This document shows positions 42,658 through 51,999 of a stretch of DNA of 64,000 nucleotides, one piece after another. The notes below the pieces were generated by a model. That model did not search any database and was not told the origin of the DNA. It saw only the letters and a program-made list of their open reading frames with translations. The DNA is taken from assembly GCA_015258265.1 (NCBI GenBank), contig JABZIP010000001.1:124001-188000 (forward strand), read 5' to 3'. Numbering within the stretch: position 1 is the stretch's first letter; each line of letters begins with the position of its first letter. The translations under genes and the position numbers were made by a program. The stretch is from Clostridiales bacterium. GTDB taxonomy: Bacteria; Bacillota; Clostridia; Peptostreptococcales; Anaerovoracaceae.

Positions 42658-43872
42658 TTATTCGTATCTGAGTGCTTCTATCGGATCAAGCTGCGCCGCT
42701 TTCTTTGCCGGCAATATGCCGAACAATATGCCTACAAAGCCTGAAAATATCACAGCACCTACTACAACTATCGGATTTAACGCAACCTTTGCCTTTACCG
42801 CTGTCATTCCTATTACAGCTATGCTGATACCAAGTACTGTGCCTATTATACCGCCTATGACCGACAATATCATCGCTTCCAATATAAACTGCGTCAATAT
42901 ATCGTTTGTTCTTGCTCCCAGAGATTTTCTTATTCCAATTTCTCTAGTTCGTTCAGTAACAGATACAAGCATTATATTCATTATACCTATACCGCCTACT
43001 ATGAGAGCGATTCCCGCTATTGCCCCTATCGCAACAGACAGCACCGTTAAGACATTATTTACCATACTAAGCTGCGATTGCACCGTCTCGAATTTGTATA
43101 CATCCTCCGGCGCCTGTTTTATCCTCTCAAGATAGGTTGCATACGCCTTTCCCTGCATATCTTGATTTTTGTTTTCGTTTCCAAGTATTTCCATTAGGTC
43201 GAACGTTCCGTCGCTATACATGAGTAGTTGATACGGTACTACTACATCGTATGTTCCTCTATTTCCCAGCTTACTGAATATTGAAGCCTTATTTTCGTAC
43301 AGTCCGACCACTGTAAAGTCGCGATTCTCTCCATTGACTGTAGCAGGGAAAATTTTGCCTAATACATCGTCCGTTTTGTAAAAATGTAGCGCAGCCTCTT
43401 TTGAAAGGTACACTACATCGTTTTGAGATTCTATATCCCTTCGCTCAATGTCTCTGCCCTTGACCAGATTTACTCTCGTGTTAAACTTAAAGAAGTTTTC
43501 CCCCGCGCCGTTAAAGACGACCTGACCGGAATTGTTTCCTATTCTCACCTTAACCTGAGCCGATGTACTCGGAACTGCGTATCTGATATCGTCAGAAAAG
43601 CGTTCCTTTAAAGCTGCCACATCATCTTCAGTAAAACTGTAAGCATAATAATCGACCGTTCCGTCGTCCGATTCCGGTGCGAGATATAAGTACATATATG
43701 AGCTCATTCCCGTAAATTCGGCGTTAATCGTACTTTTAGCGCTATCGCCGATCGATGTAATTGCAATTACCGAGCTGATTCCTATTATTATTCCCAGCAT
43801 CGTCAAAAACGAACGCATCCTATTTACTCTGATAGATGAAATTGCCAGTTTAATATTCTCTAAAAATAGCAT
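42658..43872 (-). CDS. MacB-like ABC transporter permease
   Basis: The 404-residue protein has the MacB/FtsX layout: one N-terminal helix (about residues 18-40), a large external MacB-type domain (about 45-270) and three C-terminal helices in the FtsX domain, with the conserved RTREIGIRKSLGA loop. Together with the ATPase and adaptor encoded upstream it makes a tripartite-type exporter, perhaps for peptides or antimicrobial compounds. The start overlaps the ATPase stop (TGATG), with AAGGAGG before it. Confidence 0.93.
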   Translation of the reverse strand: MLFLENIKLAISSIRVNRMRSFLTMLGIIIGISSVIAITSIGDSAKSTINAEFTGMSSYMYLYLAPESDDGTVDYYAYSFTEDDVAALKERFSDDIRYAVPSTSAQVKVRIGNNSGQVVFNGAGENFFKFNTRVNLVKGRDIERRDIESQNDVVYLSKEAALHFYKTDDVLGKIFPATVNGENRDFTVVGLYENKASIFSKLGNRGTYDVVVPYQLLMYSDGTFDLMEILGNENKNQDMQGKAYATYLERIKQAPEDVYKFETVQSQLSMVNNVLTVLSVAIGAIAGIALIVGGIGIMNIMLVSVTERTREIGIRKSLGARTNDILTQFILEAMILSVIGGIIGTVLGISIAVIGMTAVKAKVALNPIVVVGAVIFSGFVGILFGILPAKKAAQLDPIEALRYE

Positions 43873-44594
43873 CAGTTTTCCTCCTTTTTGGTTAAAGTTT
43901 TAGGAGGATTCATTTTGTCGCTAATGATTTGACCATCCTTAAATGTTACGACTCTATCTGTAAACTCGGCAATGTCCGGTTCATGCGTTACGATTATCAC
44001 CGTATTTTTGTCCTCTTTATTCAGCTTTGTAAAAAGCTCCATTATCTCAACCGATGAACGCGAATCCAAATTTCCCGTCGGCTCGTCCGCAAGTATTATC
44101 GGCGGTTCATTTGCAAGTGCACGAGCTATCGCTACACGCTGGCGCTGTCCTCCCGAAAGCTCATTTGGCATATGCTGTATCCTCTCACCAAGTCCGACCA
44201 TATCAAGAAGCTGCTTTGCTCTTTCTTCCCTCGTTGCCAACTTGATTTTCGCATATATCATAGGAAGCTCTACATTTTTGAGTGCCGATGTTCTGGGAAT
44301 CAAATTAAACGACTGAAATACGAAGCCTATTTTTTTATTTCTTATGTAAGACAGCTCTTCATCTGTTTTGTCGCTTATAGAAATATTTTCCAAATAATAT
44401 TCTCCGTCCGTTGGTCTGTCAAGGCAACCGAGTATATTCATCAGTGTGGATTTACCCGAACCTGATGTCCCCATAATAGCTACAAATTCCCCCCTGTTGA
44501 TAGTCAAGTTTATTCCACGCAGTGCAGGGACTTCGATGCTTCCGTTCTTGTAAGTCTTAATTAAATTTTCAATCCTTATAAGTTCTTCGCCCAT
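43872..44594 (-). CDS. ABC transporter ATPase, MacB/LolD type
   Basis: The 240-residue ATPase has Walker A GTSGSGKST, the Q-loop, signature LSGGQRQRVAIARAL, and Walker B with EPTGNLD, the classic motif set of the LolD/MacB family. It powers the permease encoded directly after it. The ATG at 44594 overlaps the TGA of the adaptor gene; a TTG just upstream is less likely. Confidence 0.94.
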   Translation of the reverse strand: MGEELIRIENLIKTYKNGSIEVPALRGINLTINRGEFVAIMGTSGSGKSTLMNILGCLDRPTDGEYYLENISISDKTDEELSYIRNKKIGFVFQSFNLIPRTSALKNVELPMIYAKIKLATREERAKQLLDMVGLGERIQHMPNELSGGQRQRVAIARALANEPPIILADEPTGNLDSRSSVEIMELFTKLNKEDKNTVIIVTHEPDIAEFTDRVVTFKDGQIISDKMNPPKTLTKKEEN

Positions 44595-45685
44595 CAATTA
44601 TTACCTTTCGTCTTTGCAAGGTCGTCCCTATCCTCTACTTCTTGTCCATCCTTAAGAATCATATCTGCATCCGGCAATATTACCTTGTCTCCAACTTTAA
44701 TTTTTCCACTTGTTATTTCTGTCCTAAAGATTCCCTCTATACCTGTCTCGACCTTAACTTTTTTAACTTTGCCGTTTTTCAAAATATAAACAAATTTTTC
44801 ATCATCTTGAGTATTTATCGCTTCAACCGGTACAGTCTTGACATTCTTTCCTTCTTTTATAAGAATTTCCGCTTTGGCAGTCGTGCCTGCTATGAGCTTT
44901 CCACTATTATTTGTAACGCTTATTTCAACAGGGATTACTTTTTCCTGAGAACCTTCTCTTGTTTCCCCCGACGGATATATTTTAGTTACAGTTCCGCTTT
45001 CAGTCAAATCTCCTAATGTCTGAGCCTTTACTGTAACTTGCTGTCCCAAATTGATTTTGCCTATCTCAAATTCACGAACTTTGATACTTAGCACAAGCGA
45101 ATCCAAATTTTCAATAGTGAAAAGCGGTTCTCCGCCTGTTCCGTTAGAGCTGCTTCCCTCTATCGCCTTTGACCTTGTTACCGTTCCTGCAATGGGACTT
45201 ATTATACGACTTTTTGAAAAATCGAAATCCCCCAATGATAAGCTCGCTTGTCTATATGCAGCTTGTGCTTCCAAATAATCATTTTGCGGTAATGCCCCCG
45301 CCTCGTACAAAGTTCTTGCACTATCGAGCTTTCTTTTTGCTTCGGCTACCTGACTGCTTGCTTTAGCGTATTGGTTTCCCATATCTCCACTATCCAGCTG
45401 CGCAAGTAGCTGCCCTTTAACTACATGATCTCCCTCTTTGACATATACAGTCTGCACCTTTGCAATTTCAGCCGCATACACCTTTGCTTCTTCGCTACCC
45501 TTTAGGTCGCCCTTGGCACTTACAATTTCCTGCAAATCTGCATTTTCCACCTTTTGTGTCGTAACGAGCGTCTTTTGCGGCTTAACCATATTCGGAAGAA
45601 TCACCGTTCCTGCGGCAATTATCGCAATTATAACGCCAATAGCAATTACTTTTTTCTTTGTAAAAAATTTCTTCTTACCTTCCAT
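44594..45685 (-). CDS. MacA/HlyD-type membrane fusion protein
   Basis: The 363-residue protein has an N-terminal membrane helix (about residues 10-30), a biotinyl-lipoyl-like barrel (VYVKEGDHVVKGQLLAQLDSG), a short coiled coil (about 105-150) and the beta-barrel and membrane-proximal domains of periplasmic adaptor proteins. In Gram-positives such proteins work with MacB-like transporters outside the membrane. The ATG at 45685 with GAGGTG before it is better than a GTG two codons upstream. It is the first gene of the exporter operon, below an array of palindromic elements. Confidence 0.92.
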   Translation of the reverse strand: MEGKKKFFTKKKVIAIGVIIAIIAAGTVILPNMVKPQKTLVTTQKVENADLQEIVSAKGDLKGSEEAKVYAAEIAKVQTVYVKEGDHVVKGQLLAQLDSGDMGNQYAKASSQVAEAKRKLDSARTLYEAGALPQNDYLEAQAAYRQASLSLGDFDFSKSRIISPIAGTVTRSKAIEGSSSNGTGGEPLFTIENLDSLVLSIKVREFEIGKINLGQQVTVKAQTLGDLTESGTVTKIYPSGETREGSQEKVIPVEISVTNNSGKLIAGTTAKAEILIKEGKNVKTVPVEAINTQDDEKFVYILKNGKVKKVKVETGIEGIFRTEITSGKIKVGDKVILPDADMILKDGQEVEDRDDLAKTKGNN

Positions 45686-45762
45686 TCTCACACCTCTATT
45701 TTACATATTTGGTAATTAAATTAAAATTATATATTCCATTTTCTTTCTGAGTGCCTAGCACA

Positions 45763-46022
45763 CTACGGCAGATTCAATCACATCCTTTGATTTATTTAAT
45801 TAAATTATAAAAATTACTCAGCGGTAAAATGTGATGAAATGTCGTGCTAAACCTAGGCACATTATATCATATCCTTTGATTTAACAAAATATAGGTAGGA
45901 TATGATTGAATGTCTTACTTAACTTAGGCACATTATATCACATTTTCGATTATATATTTAATTTACTCAGCGGTAAAATGTGATTGAATGTCTTACTTAA
46001 CTTGTGCACATTATATCACATT
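45763..46022 (-). repeat. Array of long palindromes with extended -10 upstream of the exporter operon
   Basis: Three intact units lie at 45828-45875, 45897-45944 and 45977-46022. Each has a left arm like AATGTGATNNAATGT, a 16-base centre, and a right arm ACATTATATCACATT (or ...CATATCCT). A degraded right arm, ATTCAATCACATCCT, lies near 45772. On the minus strand the right arm contains TGATATAAT, a perfect extended -10 facing the macA-like gene. ACTCAGCGGTAAAATGTGAT is a direct repeat before the first and third units. The same unit occurs upstream of hbd. Confidence 0.85.
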
Positions 46023-46084
46023 AAAGCGATACTTTTATTAACAGGATATTAACAATTTCTGCCTTTTTTATAAAGTCTAAAATT

Positions 46085-46109
46085 TAAAAGCTCCCTAAAA
46101 GGGAGCCTT
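46085..46109 (-). terminator. Terminator of parB
   Basis: On the minus strand GGCTCCCT and AGGGAGC with a short loop run into TTTTAAATTT right after the parB stop. Confidence 0.8.
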
Positions 46110-46112
46110 GAA

Positions 46113-47009
46113 TCATCCAACATTCTTTAAAATATCTATAAGCCTTTCGAGTTCTTCCCTATTGTAGTACTCAATCTCCAACTTTCCTTTGCGTCCCGAC
46201 TGTTTAATATTTACTTTTGTTCCGAGAATTTGCTTAAGCTCATCTTCAATCGCTGATATCTCTGGTCGTTTCGCTTTCTTTTCCGGTTTCTTTTTGGGAT
46301 TCGCTACATCCTTTACCAGTTTTTCTATTTCTCTTACAGATATCTCCTCTTTTACTACTTTCTCTGCAAGCAGCATTTGCTTTTTCTCATCTTCCACGCC
46401 TATAAGCATCTTAGCATGCCCGCTTGATATTTGCCCGCTTTGCACAAAATCCAGTATTTTTTTCGGTAACTTCAAAAGTCTTAAAGAATTTGTTACATAT
46501 GAACGGCTTTTGCCGACGCTCTTTGCGACTTCCTCTTGACTAAATCCAAACCTCTGTATCATCTGCGATAACGCTTCCGCTTCTTCTATCGGATTTAAAT
46601 CCTCACGCTGCATATTTTCGATTATGGAAATAACCATATTTTCTTCGTCCGACAGTTCCTTCATTATACAAGGTACTTTTGACAAATTGGCTTTTCTGGC
46701 AGCTCTCCATCTTCGTTCGCCCGCAACAATCTCAAAGCCTTTTTCCGCTTTTCTCAGTATTATTGGCTGAATCAAACCGTAGCTCGATATAGAATTCGCA
46801 AGTTCTTCAATCTTCGCTTCATCAAAAACTTTTCTCGGCTGATTTTCATTTGGCTTTATATCATTTATATCTACATACATTACACCGCCTGCCTGTGTTT
46901 CAACAGGAGCGGCTTCGTCTTTTGCAGATGCTTTTGCCGAATCGATTTCTACGACTTGCAATAAATCGCTAAGTCCTCGTCCAAGTCCACCTTTCGGTTT
47001 AGCCATCAT
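46113..47009 (-). CDS. parB: Chromosome partitioning protein ParB (Spo0J)
   Basis: The 298-residue protein binds parS and, as a CTP-dependent clamp, spreads on DNA to guide origin segregation. It has the N-terminal ParB/Srx motif (NENQPRKVFDEAKIEEL, GERRWRAARKANL), a helix-turn-helix (SQEEVAKSVGKSRSYVTNSL) and a C-terminal dimerisation domain. The start overlaps the parA stop (ATGATG), with GGAGG 7 bases before. A perfect parS site lies 0.9 kb upstream in rsmG. Confidence 0.97.
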   Translation of the reverse strand: MMAKPKGGLGRGLSDLLQVVEIDSAKASAKDEAAPVETQAGGVMYVDINDIKPNENQPRKVFDEAKIEELANSISSYGLIQPIILRKAEKGFEIVAGERRWRAARKANLSKVPCIMKELSDEENMVISIIENMQREDLNPIEEAEALSQMIQRFGFSQEEVAKSVGKSRSYVTNSLRLLKLPKKILDFVQSGQISSGHAKMLIGVEDEKKQMLLAEKVVKEEISVREIEKLVKDVANPKKKPEKKAKRPEISAIEDELKQILGTKVNIKQSGRKGKLEIEYYNREELERLIDILKNVG

Positions 47010-47779
47010 TCTTCAGCCTCCAGTTCAAGAAATTCCTCCGCAAAATCCATATAAGCCTGCGCACCCGTAGACCTCGGATCATACTCGGTGATAGGCATTC
47101 CATAGCTTGGTGCTTCTGCAAGCCTTACATTTCTAGGTATCACAGTAGTATAAACCTTTTCTCTAAAATATTTTTTTACTTCTTCTACTACCTGTATAGA
47201 CAAATTGGTTCTACCGTCAAACATACTTAGTATTACACCTTGTATCTTGAGTTCCGGATTCAAGCTCTTTTTCACAAGTTCAATAGTACTCATCAGCTGA
47301 CTCACACCCTCAAGTGCATAAAATTCACATTGAATAGGTATCAGTACGCTGTCAACCGCTGTCAACGAATTGATTGTCAAAAGTCCGAGCGACGGTGGAC
47401 AATCAATGAAAATATAATCATACTTGTCTTTAATCGCATCTATTGCCTTTTTCAACCTTTTTTCGCGTCCTTCCAGCTTCACCAATTCTATCTCGGCGCC
47501 TGCGAGCTGCACACTTGCCGGTATTATGTAAAGATTTTTGACGCTCGTGTTAATTATAGCTTCCTCAGGATTCATCTGATCGTCGACTAAAATTTCATAA
47601 GTCGTCTTTTCCAATCCTTTTTTCGCTATACCTACACCGCTGGTAGTATTACCTTGTGGATCGATATCAAGAATCACTACTTTCTTGCCTTTAAGTGCCA
47701 AGCAAGCCGCGAGATTTATATTGGTTGTAGTTTTTCCTACCCCGCCTTTTTGATTGAATATTGCTATAGTCTTTCCCAA
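47006..47779 (-). CDS. parA: Chromosome partitioning ATPase ParA (Soj)
   Basis: The 257-residue ATPase has the deviant Walker A NQKGGVGKTTTNINLAACLA and works with ParB in origin positioning and in control of DnaA. The start codon is TTG, with GGAGG 8 bases before it and no ATG alternative that keeps the motif. It overlaps parB by a few bases. Confidence 0.97.
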   Translation of the reverse strand: MGKTIAIFNQKGGVGKTTTNINLAACLALKGKKVVILDIDPQGNTTSGVGIAKKGLEKTTYEILVDDQMNPEEAIINTSVKNLYIIPASVQLAGAEIELVKLEGREKRLKKAIDAIKDKYDYIFIDCPPSLGLLTINSLTAVDSVLIPIQCEFYALEGVSQLMSTIELVKKSLNPELKIQGVILSMFDGRTNLSIQVVEEVKKYFREKVYTTVIPRNVRLAEAPSYGMPITEYDPRSTGAQAYMDFAEEFLELEAEE

Positions 47780-47902
47780 CTGTTCTTCCTCCTCTTTGCT
47801 ACATATACATTATATATTAGCTTACGGTTTTTCTCCAGTACTTTTTTTGATTTTTTAAAATTTATTTTAACATTTTAGCTTTTTTTACTTATAAAACGCG
47901 CT

Positions 47903-48667
47903 TTATCCTTTGATTTTTAAGGCTTTTTTGCGTAATGTTTCACGTGAAACATCTTTTTGCGATATCGGGTTTCTCGAAGGTGTACCCGCTTTCCTAGGAT
48001 ATTTAAGCGGTGTCATTCTGCTTTTTTTAATTACAACCAAGCTGTGATGAAGTTTAGTTGTTATTCCAAATTCAGTTATTTCATTTTGAAGATTTCCGCC
48101 AAGCAGCAATATAGCTTTCTTAGCATCTTCGATTTCTTCCGACGCCTTTGCTGTTTTGTAGGCGATAAAGCTGCCTCCCACTTTTATGAAAGGAATACAA
48201 TATTCAGATAATGTGGCAAGTGGGGCTACCGCTCTTGAAACACAAATATCGAACTTTTCTCGATACTCTTCTTTTTTTCCCAAGTCTTCCGCCCTGCCGT
48301 GCGCTACCGATACATTGTTTATGCCTACTTTTTTTGCAATTTCAAGTACAGCATTAAGTCTTTTCGCAAGAGAATCTATGAGCAAAAATTCTTTTTCAGG
48401 AAAGAATATGGCAAGAGGTATACCCGGAAATCCTCCGCCTGTTCCTACATCTATTACAGTCTTAGCTTCTTTAAACTCATCGACAGTAGAAACAAGAAGC
48501 GAATCTATATAATGCTTCGATATAAATTCTTCTCGTTCCTTAATTCCGGTTAAATTTATATTTCTATTTTTTATAAGTAAGTACTTCATGTAATCTTCGA
48601 GCATGTCAATCTGGGCGCTTCCATAATTGACTCCCATTTTTTTTAGCGCTGCTTCCAATCTTTTCAC
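47903..48667 (-). CDS. rsmG: 16S rRNA (G527-N7) methyltransferase RsmG
   Basis: RsmG methylates G527 of 16S rRNA. The 254-residue protein has the SAM-binding VIDVGTGGGFPGIPLAI motif and the later VSRAVAPLATL. The C-terminal coding sequence contains a perfect parS site that gives the residues DVSRET, as in many Firmicutes. The start is GTG, 4 bases after the mnmG stop, with AAGGAAGG upstream. Confidence 0.96.
   Translation of the reverse strand: MKRLEAALKKMGVNYGSAQIDMLEDYMKYLLIKNRNINLTGIKEREEFISKHYIDSLLVSTVDEFKEAKTVIDVGTGGGFPGIPLAIFFPEKEFLLIDSLAKRLNAVLEIAKKVGINNVSVAHGRAEDLGKKEEYREKFDICVSRAVAPLATLSEYCIPFIKVGGSFIAYKTAKASEEIEDAKKAILLLGGNLQNEITEFGITTKLHHSLVVIKKSRMTPLKYPRKAGTPSRNPISQKDVSRETLRKKALKIKG
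47936..47951. other. parS centromere site
   Basis: TGTTTCACGTGAAACA matches the parS consensus at every position. It lies in the 3' end of rsmG, about 6.5 kb from the origin. It is the only one I found in the window. Confidence 0.95.
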
Positions 48668-48671
48668 GGCT

Positions 48672-50567
48672 TCAAACCTTCCTTCTCATCTTTTCCAAAT
48701 GCACAAGCAGGACATTTATATCCGCAGGTGATATTCCGGATATTCTGCTTGCTTGTCCAATGGACATTGGTTTCATCTCACTCAATTTTTGTACAGCCTC
48801 TAATCGCAGCCCGTCCAAGTTTCGATAGTCAATATCAATAGGCAGTTGTTTTTCTTCCAGTTTCTTAAATTTAGATATTTGCGCTATCTGCTTTTTGATA
48901 TAACCTTCGTATTTAATTTGTATTTCAATCTGCTTTTTTACATATGAATTTAGCAAAGTTCCGTCACAGGTCATAAGCTCCGGCATTATTTCTCCAAGTA
49001 TCTCCAGCGTTATCTCCGGTCGCTTTAGTAAATCTCTTGCCGTTATAGACTCTGACAGTTTAGTACCTGTCCTAGCTTCCAAAAATTCTTTTACTTCTTT
49101 CTTTGGAGAAATCACGGTATTCTCCAATTTGTTCATCTGTTTTTCCAAGAGATTCTTCATACGCAAAAACTTCTGATATCTAGCTTCACTTGCGATTCCA
49201 AGCTCGTGTGCCTTTTCAGTAAGTCTCAAATCTGCATTGTCCTGACGGAGAATCAATCTATACTCTGCTCGTGATGTCATGATTCTGTATGGCTCATTCG
49301 TACCTTTTGTAATCAAATCGTCAATCAAGACTCCAATATACGCTTCCGATCTATTTAGTACAAAAGGTGGTTTCTTATTAAGTTTAAGTACCGCATTTAT
49401 TCCTGCCATCAGTCCTTGTGCCGCCGCTTCTTCGTAGCCGGAGCTACCGTTGAATTGACCTGCACAAAATAGGTTTTTGATTTTTCTGGTTTCCAAATTT
49501 AATTTCAGTTGCAACGGATCTATACAATCGTATTCTATCGCATATGCAGGTCTTACTATCTCGAGATTTTCAAGTCCCGCTATCGTCTTATAAAAAGCTG
49601 TCTGCACATCCTCCGGCATACTCGATGACATTCCCTGAATATACATCTCGCCCGTATTCAAGCCTTCAGGTTCTATAAAAAGCTGGTGCCTCTCCTTATC
49701 TGCAAAACGATTCACCTTGTCTTCTATCGAAGGACAATATCTAGGACCTACGCCCTCAATTTGGCCGCCGAACAAAGCCGATCTCGAAAAATTATCGCGT
49801 ATCACCTTATGTGTGTTTTCATTAGTGTAAGTAAGCCAACAACTTACTTGTTCTTTCGATAATTCATCATTCATAAAAGAAAACGGCACTATTACTTCAT
49901 CGCCCTTTTGCTCTTGCATCTTTGAATAATCAAAGCTCTTCGCAAGTGCTCTTGCCGGAGTTCCTGTCTTGAATCTCCTAAGTTCAAGTCCGATTTTTCT
50001 TAGACTATTCGAAAGTTCGCTCGCAGGTGCAAGTCCGTTAGGTCCACTCGCAAAACTGCTCTCTCCTATGAATATTTTGCCGCAAAGAAAAGTTCCTGTT
50101 GCAAGTATCACCGCTTCTGCCTCATAGCAAGCACCCGTTTTTAATACTACTCCGCAAGCACATCCATTTTCTACCAATATCTCAATGACTTCGCCTTGCT
50201 TTAAATCCAGATTCTCTTGATTTTCCAAGGTTTTTTTCATCTCCTGATGATAAAGATTCTTATCGGCTTGTGCTCTAAGAGAATGTACCGCAGGTCCCTT
50301 TGCTGTATTTAGCATTCTGCTCTGAATAAAGGACTTATCAATATTTACACCCATCTCGCCACCAAGAGCATCTATCTCTCTTACGAGATGTCCCTTTCCT
50401 GTACCTCCGATTGACGGATTGCATGCCATCATAGCGACGGCTTCAAGATTCGTTGAAAATATGAGCGTCTTTTTTCCCATTCTAGCTGCTGCAAGTGCTG
50501 CCTCACAACCCGCATGTCCGGCACCTACAACTATTATGTCGTATCTGTTCATCGTGTAATTCTTCAT
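48672..50567 (-). CDS. mnmG: tRNA uridine-5-carboxymethylaminomethyl modification protein MnmG (GidA)
   Basis: MnmG with MnmE installs the cmnm5 group on wobble U34 of several tRNAs, using FAD, NADH and methylene-THF. The 631-residue protein has the FAD loop VVGAGHAGCEAALAAARMG and the family motif GPRYCPSIEDK. AGGAG precedes the ATG by 5 bases. It follows mnmE by 7 bases. Confidence 0.97.
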   Translation of the reverse strand: MKNYTMNRYDIIVVGAGHAGCEAALAAARMGKKTLIFSTNLEAVAMMACNPSIGGTGKGHLVREIDALGGEMGVNIDKSFIQSRMLNTAKGPAVHSLRAQADKNLYHQEMKKTLENQENLDLKQGEVIEILVENGCACGVVLKTGACYEAEAVILATGTFLCGKIFIGESSFASGPNGLAPASELSNSLRKIGLELRRFKTGTPARALAKSFDYSKMQEQKGDEVIVPFSFMNDELSKEQVSCWLTYTNENTHKVIRDNFSRSALFGGQIEGVGPRYCPSIEDKVNRFADKERHQLFIEPEGLNTGEMYIQGMSSSMPEDVQTAFYKTIAGLENLEIVRPAYAIEYDCIDPLQLKLNLETRKIKNLFCAGQFNGSSGYEEAAAQGLMAGINAVLKLNKKPPFVLNRSEAYIGVLIDDLITKGTNEPYRIMTSRAEYRLILRQDNADLRLTEKAHELGIASEARYQKFLRMKNLLEKQMNKLENTVISPKKEVKEFLEARTGTKLSESITARDLLKRPEITLEILGEIMPELMTCDGTLLNSYVKKQIEIQIKYEGYIKKQIAQISKFKKLEEKQLPIDIDYRNLDGLRLEAVQKLSEMKPMSIGQASRISGISPADINVLLVHLEKMRRKV

Positions 50568-50574
50568 GACTCTC

Positions 50575-51945
50575 CTACTTACCCAAACAAAATCTCGAAA
50601 ATACAGTGTCTATAACATCATCCGAAACATTTTCCCCGATTATTTCTCCAAGGTAATCGTATGCATTTTTTAAATCAACCTCGATAAAATCGAGTGCTTC
50701 GGCTGATTCTGTTGCTGATATTGCCTCTTTCAAAGCATCAAGCGCTTTTTCAAGCAAATCCCTGTGTCTGATACTTGAAATAAATTCAGAATTGTCGACT
50801 TTGATTTTCCCACCAAAAACGACATTTTCTATCTGCTCCTCCAATTGTATTATACCCTGTTCATTCTTAACAGTACCATAAATTATCCGAATTTTATCGA
50901 ATATTTCGAATATTATACTTTCCGCATCCTTCTGCGCTATATTCAAATCTATTTTGTTAAAAAACACTATGGTTTCCTTGTCTTTCAAGGTTTGCATTAT
51001 CTCATAATCTTCTTTTTCAAGCGGGCTGCTCGCATCCAGCATGAGTATTACAAGTTCCGCTTTTTCAAGAGCTTCTCGACTTCGCAAAATACCGATTTTT
51101 TCTATCTCATCATCTGTATCTCTCATTCCTGCGGTATCTATTAAATTTATCGGTATGCCGGCTATTGAAATATTTGCTTCTATTGTATCCCGAGTTGTTC
51201 CGGCTATACTTGTAACTATCGCTTTTTCCTGTTTCGTGAGTAAATTAAGGAGCGATGATTTTCCGACGTTTGGTTTTCCAACTATCGCAACATCCAGTCC
51301 TTCCCTAAGAATTTTACCGGTTCTTGCTGAATCAAGTAAGCTAGATATCTCATTTTTGCTCTTTTCAAGACTTGTCAAAAGCTCGTCGTATACTACTTCT
51401 TCTATATCTTCATCCGGATAATCTATATTTACAGCTATGTTTACCAAAAGCTCCATTATGTCATTTCTAAATCTGCGTATTTTCTTTGATAAATATCCTG
51501 ATGCTTGATTTTGAGCGAGTTCAAAACTTTTTTCGCTTTTGCTTTTGATTAAATCGATGACCGCTTCAGCTTCCATCAAATCCAGCCTACCGTTTAAAAA
51601 TGCGCGCTTTGTAAACTCGCCGCGCTCTGCTATCTGCGCTCCCATTTTTACAACAAGCTGTAATATATTTTTCAAAGGAACTATTCCGCCATGACAATCT
51701 ATTTCAACAACATCTTCCCTCGTATAAGTACGCGGGGCCTTCATGTAAACCGCCATTACCTCATCAAGTACTTTGCCGCTTTGTGGATCCACTATATGGC
51801 CATAGTTAAATTGTCTATCGACAATTTTCCCCTTTGTCTTAAATATATTTTTGAAAATTTCAAGCGCCTTATCTCCGCTAATTCGAACTATTCCTATACC
51901 GGCTTCTCCATAGGCACTAGCTATTGCTACTATAGTTTCTTCCAT
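50575..51945 (-). CDS. mnmE: tRNA modification GTPase MnmE (TrmE)
   Basis: The 456-residue protein has an N-terminal tetrahydrofolate-binding domain, a helical domain and an inserted Ras-like GTPase with GKPNVGKSSLLN, DTAGMRDT and NKID. The C-terminal motif FCLGK has the catalytic cysteine. It acts with MnmG. GGAGG lies just after the T tract of the jag terminator, so mnmE may depend on read-through or on a weak promoter inside the spacer. Confidence 0.97.
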   Translation of the reverse strand: MEETIVAIASAYGEAGIGIVRISGDKALEIFKNIFKTKGKIVDRQFNYGHIVDPQSGKVLDEVMAVYMKAPRTYTREDVVEIDCHGGIVPLKNILQLVVKMGAQIAERGEFTKRAFLNGRLDLMEAEAVIDLIKSKSEKSFELAQNQASGYLSKKIRRFRNDIMELLVNIAVNIDYPDEDIEEVVYDELLTSLEKSKNEISSLLDSARTGKILREGLDVAIVGKPNVGKSSLLNLLTKQEKAIVTSIAGTTRDTIEANISIAGIPINLIDTAGMRDTDDEIEKIGILRSREALEKAELVILMLDASSPLEKEDYEIMQTLKDKETIVFFNKIDLNIAQKDAESIIFEIFDKIRIIYGTVKNEQGIIQLEEQIENVVFGGKIKVDNSEFISSIRHRDLLEKALDALKEAISATESAEALDFIEVDLKNAYDYLGEIIGENVSDDVIDTVFSRFCLGK

Positions 51946-51962
51946 AATATATAAATTCCTCC

Positions 51963-51993
51963 AAAAAAAGATACCTCAAACGAGATATCTTTT
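51963..51993 (-). terminator. Terminator between jag and mnmE
   Basis: On the minus strand AAAGATATCTC and GAGGTATCTTT pair (one G-U) around GTTT, followed by TTTT and then the mnmE ribosome binding site. Confidence 0.8.
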
Positions 51994-51999
51994 ACTTAA

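Noticed and set aside
45828..46022. CRISPR array
   Set aside because: The repeats are long imperfect palindromes with conserved centres and uneven spacing; there are no unique spacers of constant length and no cas genes.
45828..46022. CRP/FNR-type sites in the palindromes
   Set aside because: The TGTGA and TCACA elements are about 36 bases apart, not the 6 bases of a CRP site.
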